Below, in pieces: positions 5,343 through 9,711 of a stretch of 10,197 bases of DNA (the first letter of the stretch is position 1; every line of letters starts with the position of its first letter). A program made the position numbers and the translations under genes. The stretch comes from Baffinella frigidus (taxonomy: Eukaryota; Cryptophyceae; Cryptomonadales; Baffinellaceae): assembly GCA_026770585.1 (NCBI GenBank), contig MU646410.1, positions 160,233 to 170,429 of the forward strand, written 5' to 3'. The notes below the pieces were generated by a model. It saw only the letters and a list, made by a program, of their open reading frames with translations. It did not search any database and was not told where the DNA came from.

Positions 5343-5518
5343 GCGACAGACACCAAACCCGAACCCCGAACCCGTCTACGACACCGCTAACTGCGCTCTC
5401 TCCGCCCTCTCCCTCTCTACCGCCTCTCTACGCTCGACGTTCGATTCTGGAGAGGGGCAGGAACGCTAAACGCTGAACGCTAAACGCTAAACGCTAAACC
5501 CTGAACCCTAAACCCTAA
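5342..5518 (+). repeat. Polarity-inverted repeat patch, C-rich on +
   Basis: AAACCCGAACCCCGAACCC (from 5355) and AACGCTAAACGCTGAACGC...CCCTGAACCCTAAACCCTAA (5464-5518) run opposite to the rest of the window. Between them is a CT-rich stretch (5396-5435). The AACGCTA variant heptamer occurs only here. This breaks the otherwise uniform strand polarity. Confidence 0.85.
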
Positions 5519-5540
5519 CTCCCGCAGCACAAAGCGGAAG

Positions 5541-5605
5541 GTGGGCAGGGGAGAGGGTGGGGCAGGGGAGAGGCAGGGGGTGGGCAGGGGAGAGGGGCTG
5601 AGGGA
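5541..5605 (+). repeat. GGGCAGGGGAGAG imperfect tandem
   Basis: Four imperfect units of G(T)GGGCAGGGGAGAG, purine-rich on +. No coding signal was seen in it. Confidence 0.85.
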
Positions 5606-5638
5606 CAGGACGGTAGGGTTGTAAGGGGGTAGGGTTAC

Positions 5639-5698
5639 CCCGCAGCGCGGCCCGGTCAGAAGCAGGGGTCCCATCCGCCCGGAGAGATCCGGAACAAC
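5639..5698 (-). CDS. Exon-like island VVPDLSGRMGPLLLTGPRCG
   Basis: Exactly 60 nt on minus. Acceptor CACACTCTCAACCAG|G ends a CCCTAAATCCC tract; donor GTAACCCTACCCCC starts another. It reads 20 codons with no leftover bases, VVPDLSGRMGPLLLTGPRCG. A shortened, frame-shifted relative is at 5299-5342 with GT at the same position. The family is unrecognised. Introns on both sides are telomere-like. Confidence 0.42.
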
Positions 5699-5709
5699 CT
5701 GGTTGAGAG

Positions 5710-6010
5710 TGTGGGATTTAGGGTTTAGGGTTTAGGGGTTGGGGTTCAGGGTTGAGGGGTTTGGGGTTTAGGGTTTAGGGTTTAGGGTTTGGGGTTTAGG
5801 GTTTAGGTGTAGGGTTTAGGTTTTAGCTGCAAACGAGACAGGGCTTAGGTTTAGGGTTTAGGGTGCAGGAGTTGGGGTTTCGGGTGTAGGGTTTCGGGCT
5901 TAGGGTTCACGGTGTAGGGTTCAGGAAAATCAGGAATGTGAACGCTCTTGTTGGGGTTTAGGGTTTCTGGAATGTGAACGCTTTTGTTGGGGTGTAGGGT
6001 TTCGGGTGTT
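5710..6010 (+). repeat. Telomere-like spacer with GAATGTGAACGC pair
   Basis: GGGTTTA/GGGTTTG units, including near-perfect runs at 5716-5740 and 5765-5810. Two copies of GGAATGTGAACGCT(C/T)TTGTTGGGGT lie at about 5933 and 5968; on minus both read NKSVHIP with a synonymous AAG/AAA difference. They are too short to call an exon. Confidence 0.85.
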
Positions 6011-6020
6011 TCGGGTGTAC

Positions 6021-6099
6021 CGCGAAGTGGATGTCGGGCGGGAACTGCTCCCGGCATTGCTGGCACCCGAACACCACCGTGCAGCTGTCCGTGTCGTAT
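6021..6099 (-). CDS. Exon-like island YDTDSCTVVFGCQQCREQFPPDIHFA
   Basis: A 79-nt minus-strand island: acceptor ACACGTAG, donor GTACACCCGAAACACCC. It reads one base plus 26 codons, YDTDSCTVVFGCQQC then REQFPPDIHFA. It has three cysteines in a C-x6-C-x2-C arrangement, which could coordinate metal or form disulfides; this is a pattern only. Three further copies lie at 6133-6191, 6377-6427 and 6279-6312, each with an AG at the corresponding 5' position. This copy is the most complete and has no stop. The following intron is CCCGAAA/CCCTACA repeat. The family is unrecognised. Confidence 0.5.
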
Positions 6100-6132
6100 C
6101 TACGTGTGGGGTTAGGGCTTCAGGACAACTGA

Positions 6133-6191
6133 GTTACTCCTCCCGGTACGGCTGGCAGCCGAACACCACCGTGCAGTTCTCCGTGTCGTAT
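6133..6191 (-). pseudogene. Copy 2 of the CTVVFGC exon, stop after REE
   Basis: After AACCCCTAG the minus strand reads YDTENCTVVFGCQPYREE then TAA. It is nearly identical to 6021-6099 up to CREQ, then terminates in TAACTCAGTTG. Cys 3 is replaced by Tyr. Either a premature stop or an internal donor (CAGCC|GTACCG) would end it. The acceptor is in the same position and repeat context as copy 1. Confidence 0.4.
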
Positions 6192-6278
6192 CTAGGGGTT
6201 GGGGTTCTGGGGTTAACACGCGCGTAGAGTTCCGGGATGAGGTTTCGATTTTGGGGGTCAGGGGTTAGGTTTCGGGGT

Positions 6279-6312
6279 TTCTGGCACATCTGGCACCCGA
6301 GGAACCCACTAC
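6279..6312 (-). pseudogene. Fragment of the CTVVFGC exon family
   Basis: After CAAACCCCCAG|G, the minus strand holds FLGCQMCQK, aligning to VFGCQQCRE. Only the GCQ.C core survives. Confidence 0.3.
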
Positions 6313-6376
6313 CTGGGGGTTTGGTGTTTGGGGTTCAGAGATTAGGTTTCGGAGTTCGGGGGTTAGGTTTCGGGTT

Positions 6377-6427
6377 TCCCGGCACGGCTGGCGTCCAAGG
6401 AGGACCGTGCAGCTGCCACTGGCGCAG
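6377..6427 (-). pseudogene. Copy of the CTVVFGC exon, diverged
   Basis: After CATCCCAG the minus strand holds ASGSCTVLLGRQPCRE, aligning to TDSCTVVFGCQQCRE. The second Cys is Arg. It continues into GAAACCCG-type repeat without a clear donor. The acceptor is kept. Confidence 0.33.
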
Positions 6428-6433
6428 CTGGGA

Positions 6434-6630
6434 TGGAGTTTGGGGGTTGGGGTTTTGGTTTTCGGGATTAGGTTCCGGGTTTGGGGTTTGGGGTCTGGGG
6501 TTTGGGGTTTGGGGTTTGGGGTTTGGGGTTTGGTTTTCGGGATTCGGTTTTCGGGATGAGGTATCGGGTGTCGGGTGTCGGGTTTTGAATGTCGAGTTTC
6601 GGGTTTAGGGTTTGGGGTTGAGAGGTGTAT
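6434..6630 (+). repeat. GGGGTTT/GGGTGTCG heptamer spacer
   Basis: Contains five clean GGGGTTT units around 6495-6530 and later GGGTGTC/GGGTTTC variants. Opposing ORFs here (LGFGVWGLGF; NPKPQTP) are both repeat translations. The rest to 6670 is unique sequence without a recognised feature. Confidence 0.9.
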
Positions 6631-6670
6631 GGCAGAGTTCAACCCCAGAACCAGCCTGAAGCTATCAGGA

Positions 6671-6722
6671 TGTTGACTAAGCGGTTACGGTTAGTACCAG
6701 GAAACCCTTTGATAAGTCAACT
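6671..6722. repeat. Small TIR element, copy 1 (contains TACTAAC on minus)
   Basis: GTTGACT (6672-6678) and AGTCAAC (6715-6721) form 7-base terminal inverted repeats around CGGTTACGGTTAGTACC. On minus the centre reads GGTACTAACCG, which contains TACTAAC, the classical branch-point consensus. Copy 2 is 171 bp away. It could be a tiny non-autonomous element or a conserved intron 3' segment copied with its exon. Confidence 0.6.
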
Positions 6723-6754
6723 GTTTGGGGGGGGCTTGTACGTGGATAATGCAC

Positions 6755-6806
6755 GTGGATGATGCTTGGCGGCAACGGCAGGAGCCGTGGGCGTTGTCGC
6801 ACGTTA
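6755..6806 (-). CDS. Exon-like island TCDNAHGSCRCRQASS
   Basis: A 52-nt minus-strand island after GTCAGCAG and before GTGCAT, with GTACAA 12 bases further. It reads two bases, 16 codons TCDNAHGSCRCRQASS, two bases. The related island at 7289-7378 reads TCDKAHGSCRYRRASS with synonymous CGC/CGT and GCA/GCG differences and the same donor codon; a third copy is at 7102-7138. A TACTAAC motif lies about 55-60 nt upstream of its AG, a plausible branch-point distance. The C-x6-C-x1-C spacing is Cys-rich. The family is unrecognised. Confidence 0.45.
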
Positions 6807-6840
6807 CTGCTGACTAATCCAGGGCAGGGTTTGTAACAGG

Positions 6841-6893
6841 AAGTTGACTAAACCGGCCACGGTTAGTACCAAAAAAAACTGATCAGTCAACTG
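6841..6893. repeat. Small TIR element, copy 2 (contains TACTAAC on minus)
   Basis: AAGTTGACT and AGTCAACTG ends surround CCGGCCACGGTTAGTACC and an A-rich stretch. It is about 75% like copy 1 at 6671-6722. On minus it provides GGTACTAACCG upstream of the AG of 6755-6806. Confidence 0.6.
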
Positions 6894-6910
6894 TTGCTGG
6901 GGGCGTGTAC

Positions 6911-7097
6911 TGAAAAGCCCCAGGGGAAGTGTCAAAAAGTAGCGGACACTCTGGTGTCCTATACTTTTGAGCCATTTTCTCCTCAAAAGGCAATTTTCAC
7001 CCCCAAGGACGTGACCAAAATTCGTCAAAAGGTAACCTACAAGTAATTTTAGTGTCGTGTCCAAGAATTTTGAGACTTCCTCTGGGGCTTTGCAGTA
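6911..7097. mobile_element. 187-bp non-autonomous TIR element inserted in an exon repeat
   Basis: The left end TGAAAAGCCCCAGGGGAAGT and the inverted right end TGCAAAGCCCCAGAGGAAGT match with three or four mismatches over about 28 bp, extending through TCAAAA. GTAC occurs on both sides (6907-6910, 7098-7101). Removing the element with one GTAC restores GGGGGCGTGTACGTGGATGACGC, identical to 7278-7300 in the sister copy. That empty-site match is direct evidence of insertion. The interior is AT-richer and has no coding frame beyond a spurious 86-codon minus ORF. The target duplication could also be read as TA or TAC because the ends are slightly asymmetric. Confidence 0.8.
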
Positions 7098-7101
7098 GTA
7101 C

Positions 7102-7138
7102 GTGGATGACGCACGACGGTAACGGCAGGAGCCGTGGG
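7102..7138 (-). pseudogene. Truncated copy of the AHGSCRYRRASS exon
   Basis: The minus strand reads HGSCRYRRASS followed by GTACTA, which is the inserted element's edge. Its 5' end is cut by the 26-bp palindrome at 7139. The intact relatives are 7289-7378 and 6755-6806. Confidence 0.4.
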
Positions 7139-7164
7139 AGAAATAGTAGAATTCTACTATTTCT
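7139..7164. repeat. Perfect 26-bp palindrome
   Basis: AGAAATAGTAGAA and its exact reverse complement abut with no spacer and with GAATTC at the centre. It sits exactly where homology between the exon copies breaks, suggesting an insertion or rearrangement scar. Confidence 0.95.
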
Positions 7165-7288
7165 TAAGTTCATAAGTGGACATTCTTCCCACAGAAAAAT
7201 TGAAATTTCGGAAAGTTGTTACAAATTCCGTGCGAACTGGCTTGTTTTCCCAGGTCTGCCCTACACTCTTGCGTGAGGGGGCGTGTAC

Positions 7289-7378
7289 GTGGATGACGCG
7301 CGACGGTAACGGCAGGAGCCGTGGGCCTTGTCGCACGTCACGTCTCCGGTGCGGTGCCAGACGTCTTCGAGCCCGAAC
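7289..7378 (-). CDS. Exon-like island FGLEDVWHRTGDVTCDKAHGSC..RRASS
   Basis: A 90-nt minus-strand island: acceptor ATCGGTTTCAG|G, donor GTACACGCCCCC. It reads one base, 29 codons (FGLEDVWHRTGDV, TCDKAHGSCRYRRASS), two bases. The first third is shared with 7553-7600 and 7799-7851 (F.[LP]EDVW[HR]R); the last two thirds with 6755-6806 and 7102-7138. It therefore links two local repeat families and is the fullest version. The GTTTCAG acceptor is conserved in all three EDVW copies. The frame also stays open 5' of the acceptor. The family is unrecognised. Confidence 0.5.
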
Positions 7379-7392
7379 CTGAAACCGATGAC

Positions 7393-7456
7393 CGTTATCG
7401 CACGTAACGTCTCCCCCACCCAGGCGTGTAGGACGGGGTTGTCCGTTTAAAGGAAC
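7393..7456 (-). CDS. Exon-like island VPLNGQPRPTRLGGGDVTCDN
   Basis: A 64-nt minus-strand island after TTTTGTACCAG|G and before GTCATCGG. It reads 21 codons, VPLNGQPRPTRLGG then GDVTCDN, plus one base. GDVTCDN matches GDVTCDK in 7289-7378, supporting the frame at its 3' end. The rest has no relative here. It is only 15 bp from the next island, so both cannot be separate exons of one transcript without an unusually short intron; one may be an alternative or decayed form. Confidence 0.3.
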
Positions 7457-7552
7457 CTGGTACAAAATATCCACGTTCGAGGAAATTCAAGCGAATTCGA
7501 ACTCCCCTACAGACCGCACCCCACTGCGGTCTTTGGAGCCATTACCCCCTCT

Positions 7553-7600
7553 TAGGCTCTGGCGTCTGAAATGCGGTGCCAGACGTCTTCGGGCTCGAAC
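7553..7600 (-). pseudogene. Copy 2 of the EDVWHR exon, ends at TAA
   Basis: After AATCGGTTTCAG|G the minus strand reads FEPEDVWHRISDARA then TAA. FE.EDVWHR matches 7289-7378, while the TCDKAHG part is absent. The upstream 17 bases (ACCCCAAATCGGTTTCAG) are shared with 7799-7851, so the intron end was duplicated too. Confidence 0.38.
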
Positions 7601-7798
7601 CTGAAACCGATTTGGGGTCACTTCTGATGAGCGGTGTGGACGGGCCTGGCGCGGTTCATACAGTTTCATCTCGAAAGAGCATTTCACGGGCCGCCTCGGC
7701 TTTTTTTTAGAAAGAAAGAAATCTCTGAAAGAAGCCGCCTGGCGTGGAACCGCCAAAGGGGGCAGCCTGCGAGAGTTGAACCGACCACATGCACGCAC

Positions 7799-7851
7799 GA
7801 GTGCTCCAGGGGTTCTCTTCGGTACGGCGCCAGACGTCCTCGAGATCGAAC
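7799..7851 (-). CDS. Copy 3 of the EDVW exon: FDLEDVWRRTEEN
   Basis: A 53-nt minus-strand island: acceptor AATCGGTTTCAG|G, candidate donor GTGCGTGC. It reads one base, FDLEDVWRRTEENPWST and a remainder. GAT/GAG, GAA/GAG and CGC/CGT third-position changes distinguish it from 7553-7600. The frame runs on for another 30 codons to TAA if the donor is not used. The 3' boundary is uncertain. Confidence 0.38.
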
Positions 7852-7874
7852 CTGAAACCGATTTGGGGTCACTC

Positions 7875-7975
7875 GGTGTTCCTGGTTTGGGGTTGTGGGG
7901 GTGTAGGGTTTGGGGTTTAGGAGATTAGGGTGCCGGGGGGGGGGTAGGGTTCAGGGCTTACGGGACTAGGCTGAG
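7875..7975 (+). repeat. Short telomere-like patch
   Basis: GGGTTGTGGGGGTGTAGGGTTTGGGGTTTAGG with a run of nine G near 7938. It ends at about 7970, where AT-richer unique DNA begins. Confidence 0.8.
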
Positions 7976-8006
7976 AGGAATAAAGAAGCCAAAAAATCTG
8001 GGCGGA

Positions 8007-8160
8007 TCTGTCAACTATCATCTCACCTAGGAACATACCAGAATCTGTCCAGAATCTGTCCATATAAAAAGGCGTAAGATAGCATCATTATATGCCTAAA
8101 ATAGCATATACACCCTTATCTTCGGCGTTGGAAGCCTCAAGAAGCGGGACAGATTCTGTC
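8007..8160. repeat. AT-rich block with GAATCTGTCC inverted pair
   Basis: CAGAATCTGTC occurs twice in tandem (8040-8060) and once inverted (GACAGATTCTG near 8150). TCAACTATCATC at 8011 recurs at 8181 in the hairpin that follows. TAAGATAGCAT/AAAATAGCATATA near 8076 and 8099 is another pair. No coding frame is visible; it looks like remains of a small TIR element. Confidence 0.55.
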
Positions 8161-8170
8161 TTGTTCCGAA

Positions 8171-8239
8171 ATTACATCAGTCAACTATCATCCTTCTTCG
8201 GGGGTCCCACGAAGGAGGATGATAGTTAACCGATGTAAT
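8171..8239. repeat. 30-bp-arm hairpin, 9-nt loop
   Basis: Arm 8171-8200 (ATTACATCAGTCAACTATCA...) pairs with 8210-8239 with three mismatches, all transitions, which as RNA would be G-U or A-C positions. The loop is GGGGTCCCA. A long stem with a short loop could be a foldback element or a small-RNA precursor. Confidence 0.88.
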
Positions 8240-8282
8240 CAGTCAACTAACGTTTTGGTTCGTGAGTCGGGGGTATAAACAC

Positions 8283-8310
8283 TCAGAGGCGTTGACGAAG
8301 ACGCACTTAC
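8283..8310 (-). pseudogene. Fragment of the IFVNAT exon (VFVNASE)
   Basis: The minus strand reads CVFVNAS plus GA then GTGTTTATACC. This matches IFVNAT plus GA then GTATATACC at 9040, including the GT position. The 5' part is replaced by the 8311-8442 foldback, which abuts it exactly. An insertion or rearrangement truncated this copy. Confidence 0.42.
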
Positions 8311-8442
8311 CCGGGGAAACCTATTTTTCTTTAGTTTGATGGCAAGGAAAATTACTACACAAATGCTTTAATATTACTAATAAGAACGAATTGTGTAGTA
8401 ATTTTCCTTGCCATCAAACTAAAGAAAAATAGGTTTCCCCGG
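8311..8442. repeat. Perfect 52-bp inverted repeat, 28-nt loop
   Basis: Arms 8311-8362 and 8391-8442 are exact reverse complements starting CCGGGGAAACCTATTTTTCT. The loop is AT-rich. No long target duplication is evident at the edges. Identity over 52 bp with no mismatch implies a very recent origin, active conversion, or a library foldback artefact. If transcribed it gives a strong RNA duplex. Confidence 0.98.
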
Positions 8443-8486
8443 ATAAAAACCTTACACCCCAAACCCTCCCGACGGGCAGAACACGC

Positions 8487-8595
8487 AGGGCCACCTCTAC
8501 CCTAGTAGGGCTACCTCTACCCTAGTATCGCACTACCCTTGAATAGCACACACTCAGGGCCACCTCTACCCTAGTAGGGCTACCTCTGCCCTAGG
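8487..8595. repeat. 20-bp units in two pairs (AGGG[CT][CT]ACCTCTACCCTAGT)
   Basis: Units at 8487, 8507, 8556 and 8576; the pair is duplicated 69 bp apart. There are only one to three differences among units. No coding frame is supported. Confidence 0.95.
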
Positions 8596-8746
8596 ATAAG
8601 CACGGCGTCCTCGGCGCGCACCCGTGAGAATATATACGGCGGTATATACGGGCGGCATATGCTCTATAGGGCGGTATATATACGGGCGGTATATACTCAA
8701 AACACATATATAGAGCAGAAACACTAGTCGGGCGGGGTATAAATGC

Positions 8747-8783
8747 TCTGTCGCGCTGACCGACACGCGCTCGGCACAGCCTC
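8747..8783 (-). pseudogene. Decayed IFVNAT exon copy (RVSVSAT)
   Basis: The minus strand reads CGC GTG TCG GTC AGC GCG ACA GA then GCATTTATACC. It aligns with CGC ATT TTC GTC AAC GCC ACC GA then GTATATACC. The donor would be GC rather than GT (GC donors are reported in dinoflagellates). The VPSSDA part is not recognisable upstream. Confidence 0.35.
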
Positions 8784-8850
8784 CCGGGTGTTCAGGTGCA
8801 GGGTTGAAAGTGTGGGGTGCAGGATTTAGGGTACGGGGTTGCGGATATAC

Positions 8851-8908
8851 GCAGTGGCATTGATGAAGATGCGGGCGATCAGCCGCGCAGCGTCCGAGGA
8901 AGGCACCC
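8851..8908 (-). CDS. Exon-like island VPSSDAARLIARIFINAT
   Basis: A 58-nt minus-strand island. The acceptor CTATCTCTCTCTCTTAG|G is a textbook pyrimidine tract; the donor is GTATATCC. It reads two bases, 18 codons VPSSDAARLIARIFINAT, two bases. The 9040-9145 island contains VPSSDAVKLTNRIFVNAT with the same phase and GT position. The two are also joined by one open frame through the intervening 131 nt, so read-through is possible. The helical A..L...I pattern resembles 4001-4074. The family is unrecognised. Confidence 0.5.
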
Positions 8909-9039
8909 CTAAGAGAGAGAGAGATAGGGCGGTATGTACGGGCGGTATATCCTCTATAGGGCGATGTATATACGGGCGGTATATACTCAAAACACATATA
9001 TATATTTCAGCAGAAACTCGAGTAGGGCGGGGTATATAC

Positions 9040-9145
9040 TCGGTGGCGTTGACGAAAATGCGGTTGGTGAGCTTGACAGCATCCGAGGAAGGCACCCCGG
9101 CGAAGATGTCCTGCGCTGTGAAGGACCAATGCGCCACCAACGCGT
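9040..9145 (-). CDS. Exon-like island ALVAHWSFTAQDIFAGVPSSDA..IFVNAT
   Basis: A 106-nt minus-strand island: acceptor CGTGGCAG, donor GTATATACC. It reads two bases, 34 codons (ALVAHWSFTAQDIFAG, VPSSDAVKLTNRIFVNAT), two bases. Three kinds of relative support the frame: 9712-9765 (LVAHWSWTPQYIFTGV), 8851-8908 (VPSSDA..IFINAT) and 8283-8310 (VFVNAS). No stop or frame break. It is the most complete member of this family. The family is unrecognised; HWS and NAT motifs are suggestive of nothing specific. Confidence 0.52.
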
Positions 9146-9165
9146 CTGCCACGGAATAGGGTTAC

Positions 9166-9356
9166 CGCGCGTGTAGAGTCGGGAACAGGACTAACTCAAC
9201 CCTCAGTATTGCGTTTTCGAGGTGGTACACATCGGTTGGCATGTTCATCGAAAAGTCGAGGAGTCCCAGCCTCAAATGTTCCCGTGCTCCTGACATGAGA
9301 TCCTGTTCCCGTTTCGGGAACAGGACTAACTGAGTATGAGGTGAAGAGACAGTGTC
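9166..9356 (-). CDS. Clean 191-nt exon-like island with LVLFP repeats
   Basis: Minus-strand island: acceptor CCTCCTGACAG|G, donor GTAACCC. It reads 63 codons plus two bases: DTVSSPHTQLVLFPKREQD, LMSGAREHLRLGLLDF, SMNMPTDVYHLENAIL, RVELVLFPTLHA. [QE]LVLFP occurs near both ends, and QLALFP appears again at 9481-9522, so the exon itself arose partly by duplication. The CCTGTTCCCG hairpin at 9301-9325 lies inside it. It is non-repetitive in amino-acid terms and contains no stop. This is the best single coding candidate apart from 869-1203. The donor lies only 20 nt before the 9145 acceptor and the phases do not join, so direct splicing between them is unlikely. The family is unrecognised. Confidence 0.5.
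9301..9325. repeat. 11-bp-arm hairpin TCCTGTTCCCG/CGGGAACAGGA
   Basis: Perfect arms with a TTT loop. CGGGAACAGGACTAACT also occurs at 9180-9197 and, diverged, at 9500-9516. The hairpin arises where one copy meets an inverted partial copy, inside the 9166-9356 island. Confidence 0.9.
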
Positions 9357-9379
9357 CTGTCAGGAGGTGTCCTCCTGAA

Positions 9380-9422
9380 GGGACCCACCGACTTCTTCCG
9401 AGGAAGGCACCCACCAGGGCGC
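9380..9422 (-). pseudogene. Fragment VPSSEEV related to the VPSSDA exon
   Basis: After CATACCCCCGCAG|G the minus strand reads PWWVPSSEEVGGS and later meets TGA. GTGCCTTCCTCGGA is nearly identical to the VPSSDA start at 8851-8908. The IFVNAT half is missing. Confidence 0.3.
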
Positions 9423-9480
9423 CTGCGGGGGTATGGGGTGAAGTGTTTAGGGCTTCGGCCTTCGGGTTTCGTGATTAGCG

Positions 9481-9522
9481 TCAACAAGCGTCTGCCGCCG
9501 GGAACAGGGCTAGCTGGATTTT
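9481..9522 (-). pseudogene. Fragment KIQLALFPAADAC related to LVLFP exon
   Basis: Minus frame KIQLALFPAADAC then TGA; QLALFP aligns to QLVLFP and ELVLFP of 9166-9356. The CGGCAGACGCTTG part also resembles the acceptor region of 9040-9145 (GTGGCAGACGCGTTG). It lies directly beside the foldback at 9524, which probably truncated it. Confidence 0.3.
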
Positions 9523-9523
9523 C

Positions 9524-9696
9524 ATAGTGACTCAACCCAGGGTGAGTTTTGTAAAGCAACTCGTTCTGGTACAAATTATAAGACGAGACCTCGTTTAAAA
9601 GGGACTTGATTTTTTTTAGTTTTAAGTGATCTTTGTTTTATAATTTGTACCAAGAACGAGTTGCTTTACAAAACTCACCCTGGGTTACGTCACTAT
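9524..9696. repeat. 57/58-bp-arm foldback, 58-nt loop
   Basis: Left arm 9524-9580 and right arm 9639-9696 are reverse complements with one indel (TCTGG versus TCTTGG) and a two-base mismatch (CTC versus CGT region). The loop is T-rich. This is a second large foldback immediately next to an exon-copy fragment, as at 8311-8442. It could be a MITE-like element or a hairpin RNA source. Confidence 0.95.
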
Positions 9697-9711
9697 TAAT
9701 TTGAGGTAAAC

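Larger units (their letters stand above)
8629..9040. repeat. 300-bp offset duplication rich in TATATACGGGCGG
   Basis: GCGGTATATACTCAAAACACATATATA at about 8686 recurs exactly 300 bp later at 8986. Both blocks (about 8629-8757 and 8929-9037) hold several (G)GGCGGTATATAC units and end in GGGCGGGGTATA next to an IFVNAT-type exon end. On minus each block is the putative intron just after that exon, starting GTATATACC or GCATTTATACC. So intron and exon were copied as one unit. Confidence 0.9.

Noticed and set aside
5248-5469. 73-codon plus ORF (YDTANCALSALSLSTASLRS) as a gene
   Set aside because: It begins in GA-rich repeat, passes through repeat-derived NPNPEP and a CT-rich tract, and has no copy or splice support.
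6021-6191. Plus-strand coding (WHPNTTVQLSVSYL / WQPNTTVQFSVSYL)
   Set aside because: The plus frame is also open over the shared core, but only the minus frame has AG and GT at the edges in repeat context and agrees with the strand of all other islands. It remains a weaker alternative.
6237-6642. Opposing 123- and 125-codon ORFs (LGFGVWGLGF and NPKPQTP)
   Set aside because: Both are six-frame by-products of GGGGTTT heptamers on opposite strands and have no independent support.
6804-7064. 86-codon minus ORF with hydrophobic segments
   Set aside because: It runs across both the small TIR repeat (6841-6893) and the 187-bp inserted element, so the frame is accidental.
7573-7623. tRNA because of GGTTCGAGCCC (T-loop-like) on minus
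   Set aside because: No matching T stem, acceptor stem or anticodon arm; the motif is part of the three-copy EDVW exon repeat.
8487-8595. CRISPR-like array of 20-bp repeats
   Set aside because: Units abut in pairs without unique regular spacers, and the setting is eukaryotic.
9145-9165. 20-nt mini-intron (GT...AG) between 9166-9356 and 9040-9145
   Set aside because: GT and AG are present, but the phases of the two islands do not join in their supported frames and other introns here are long.
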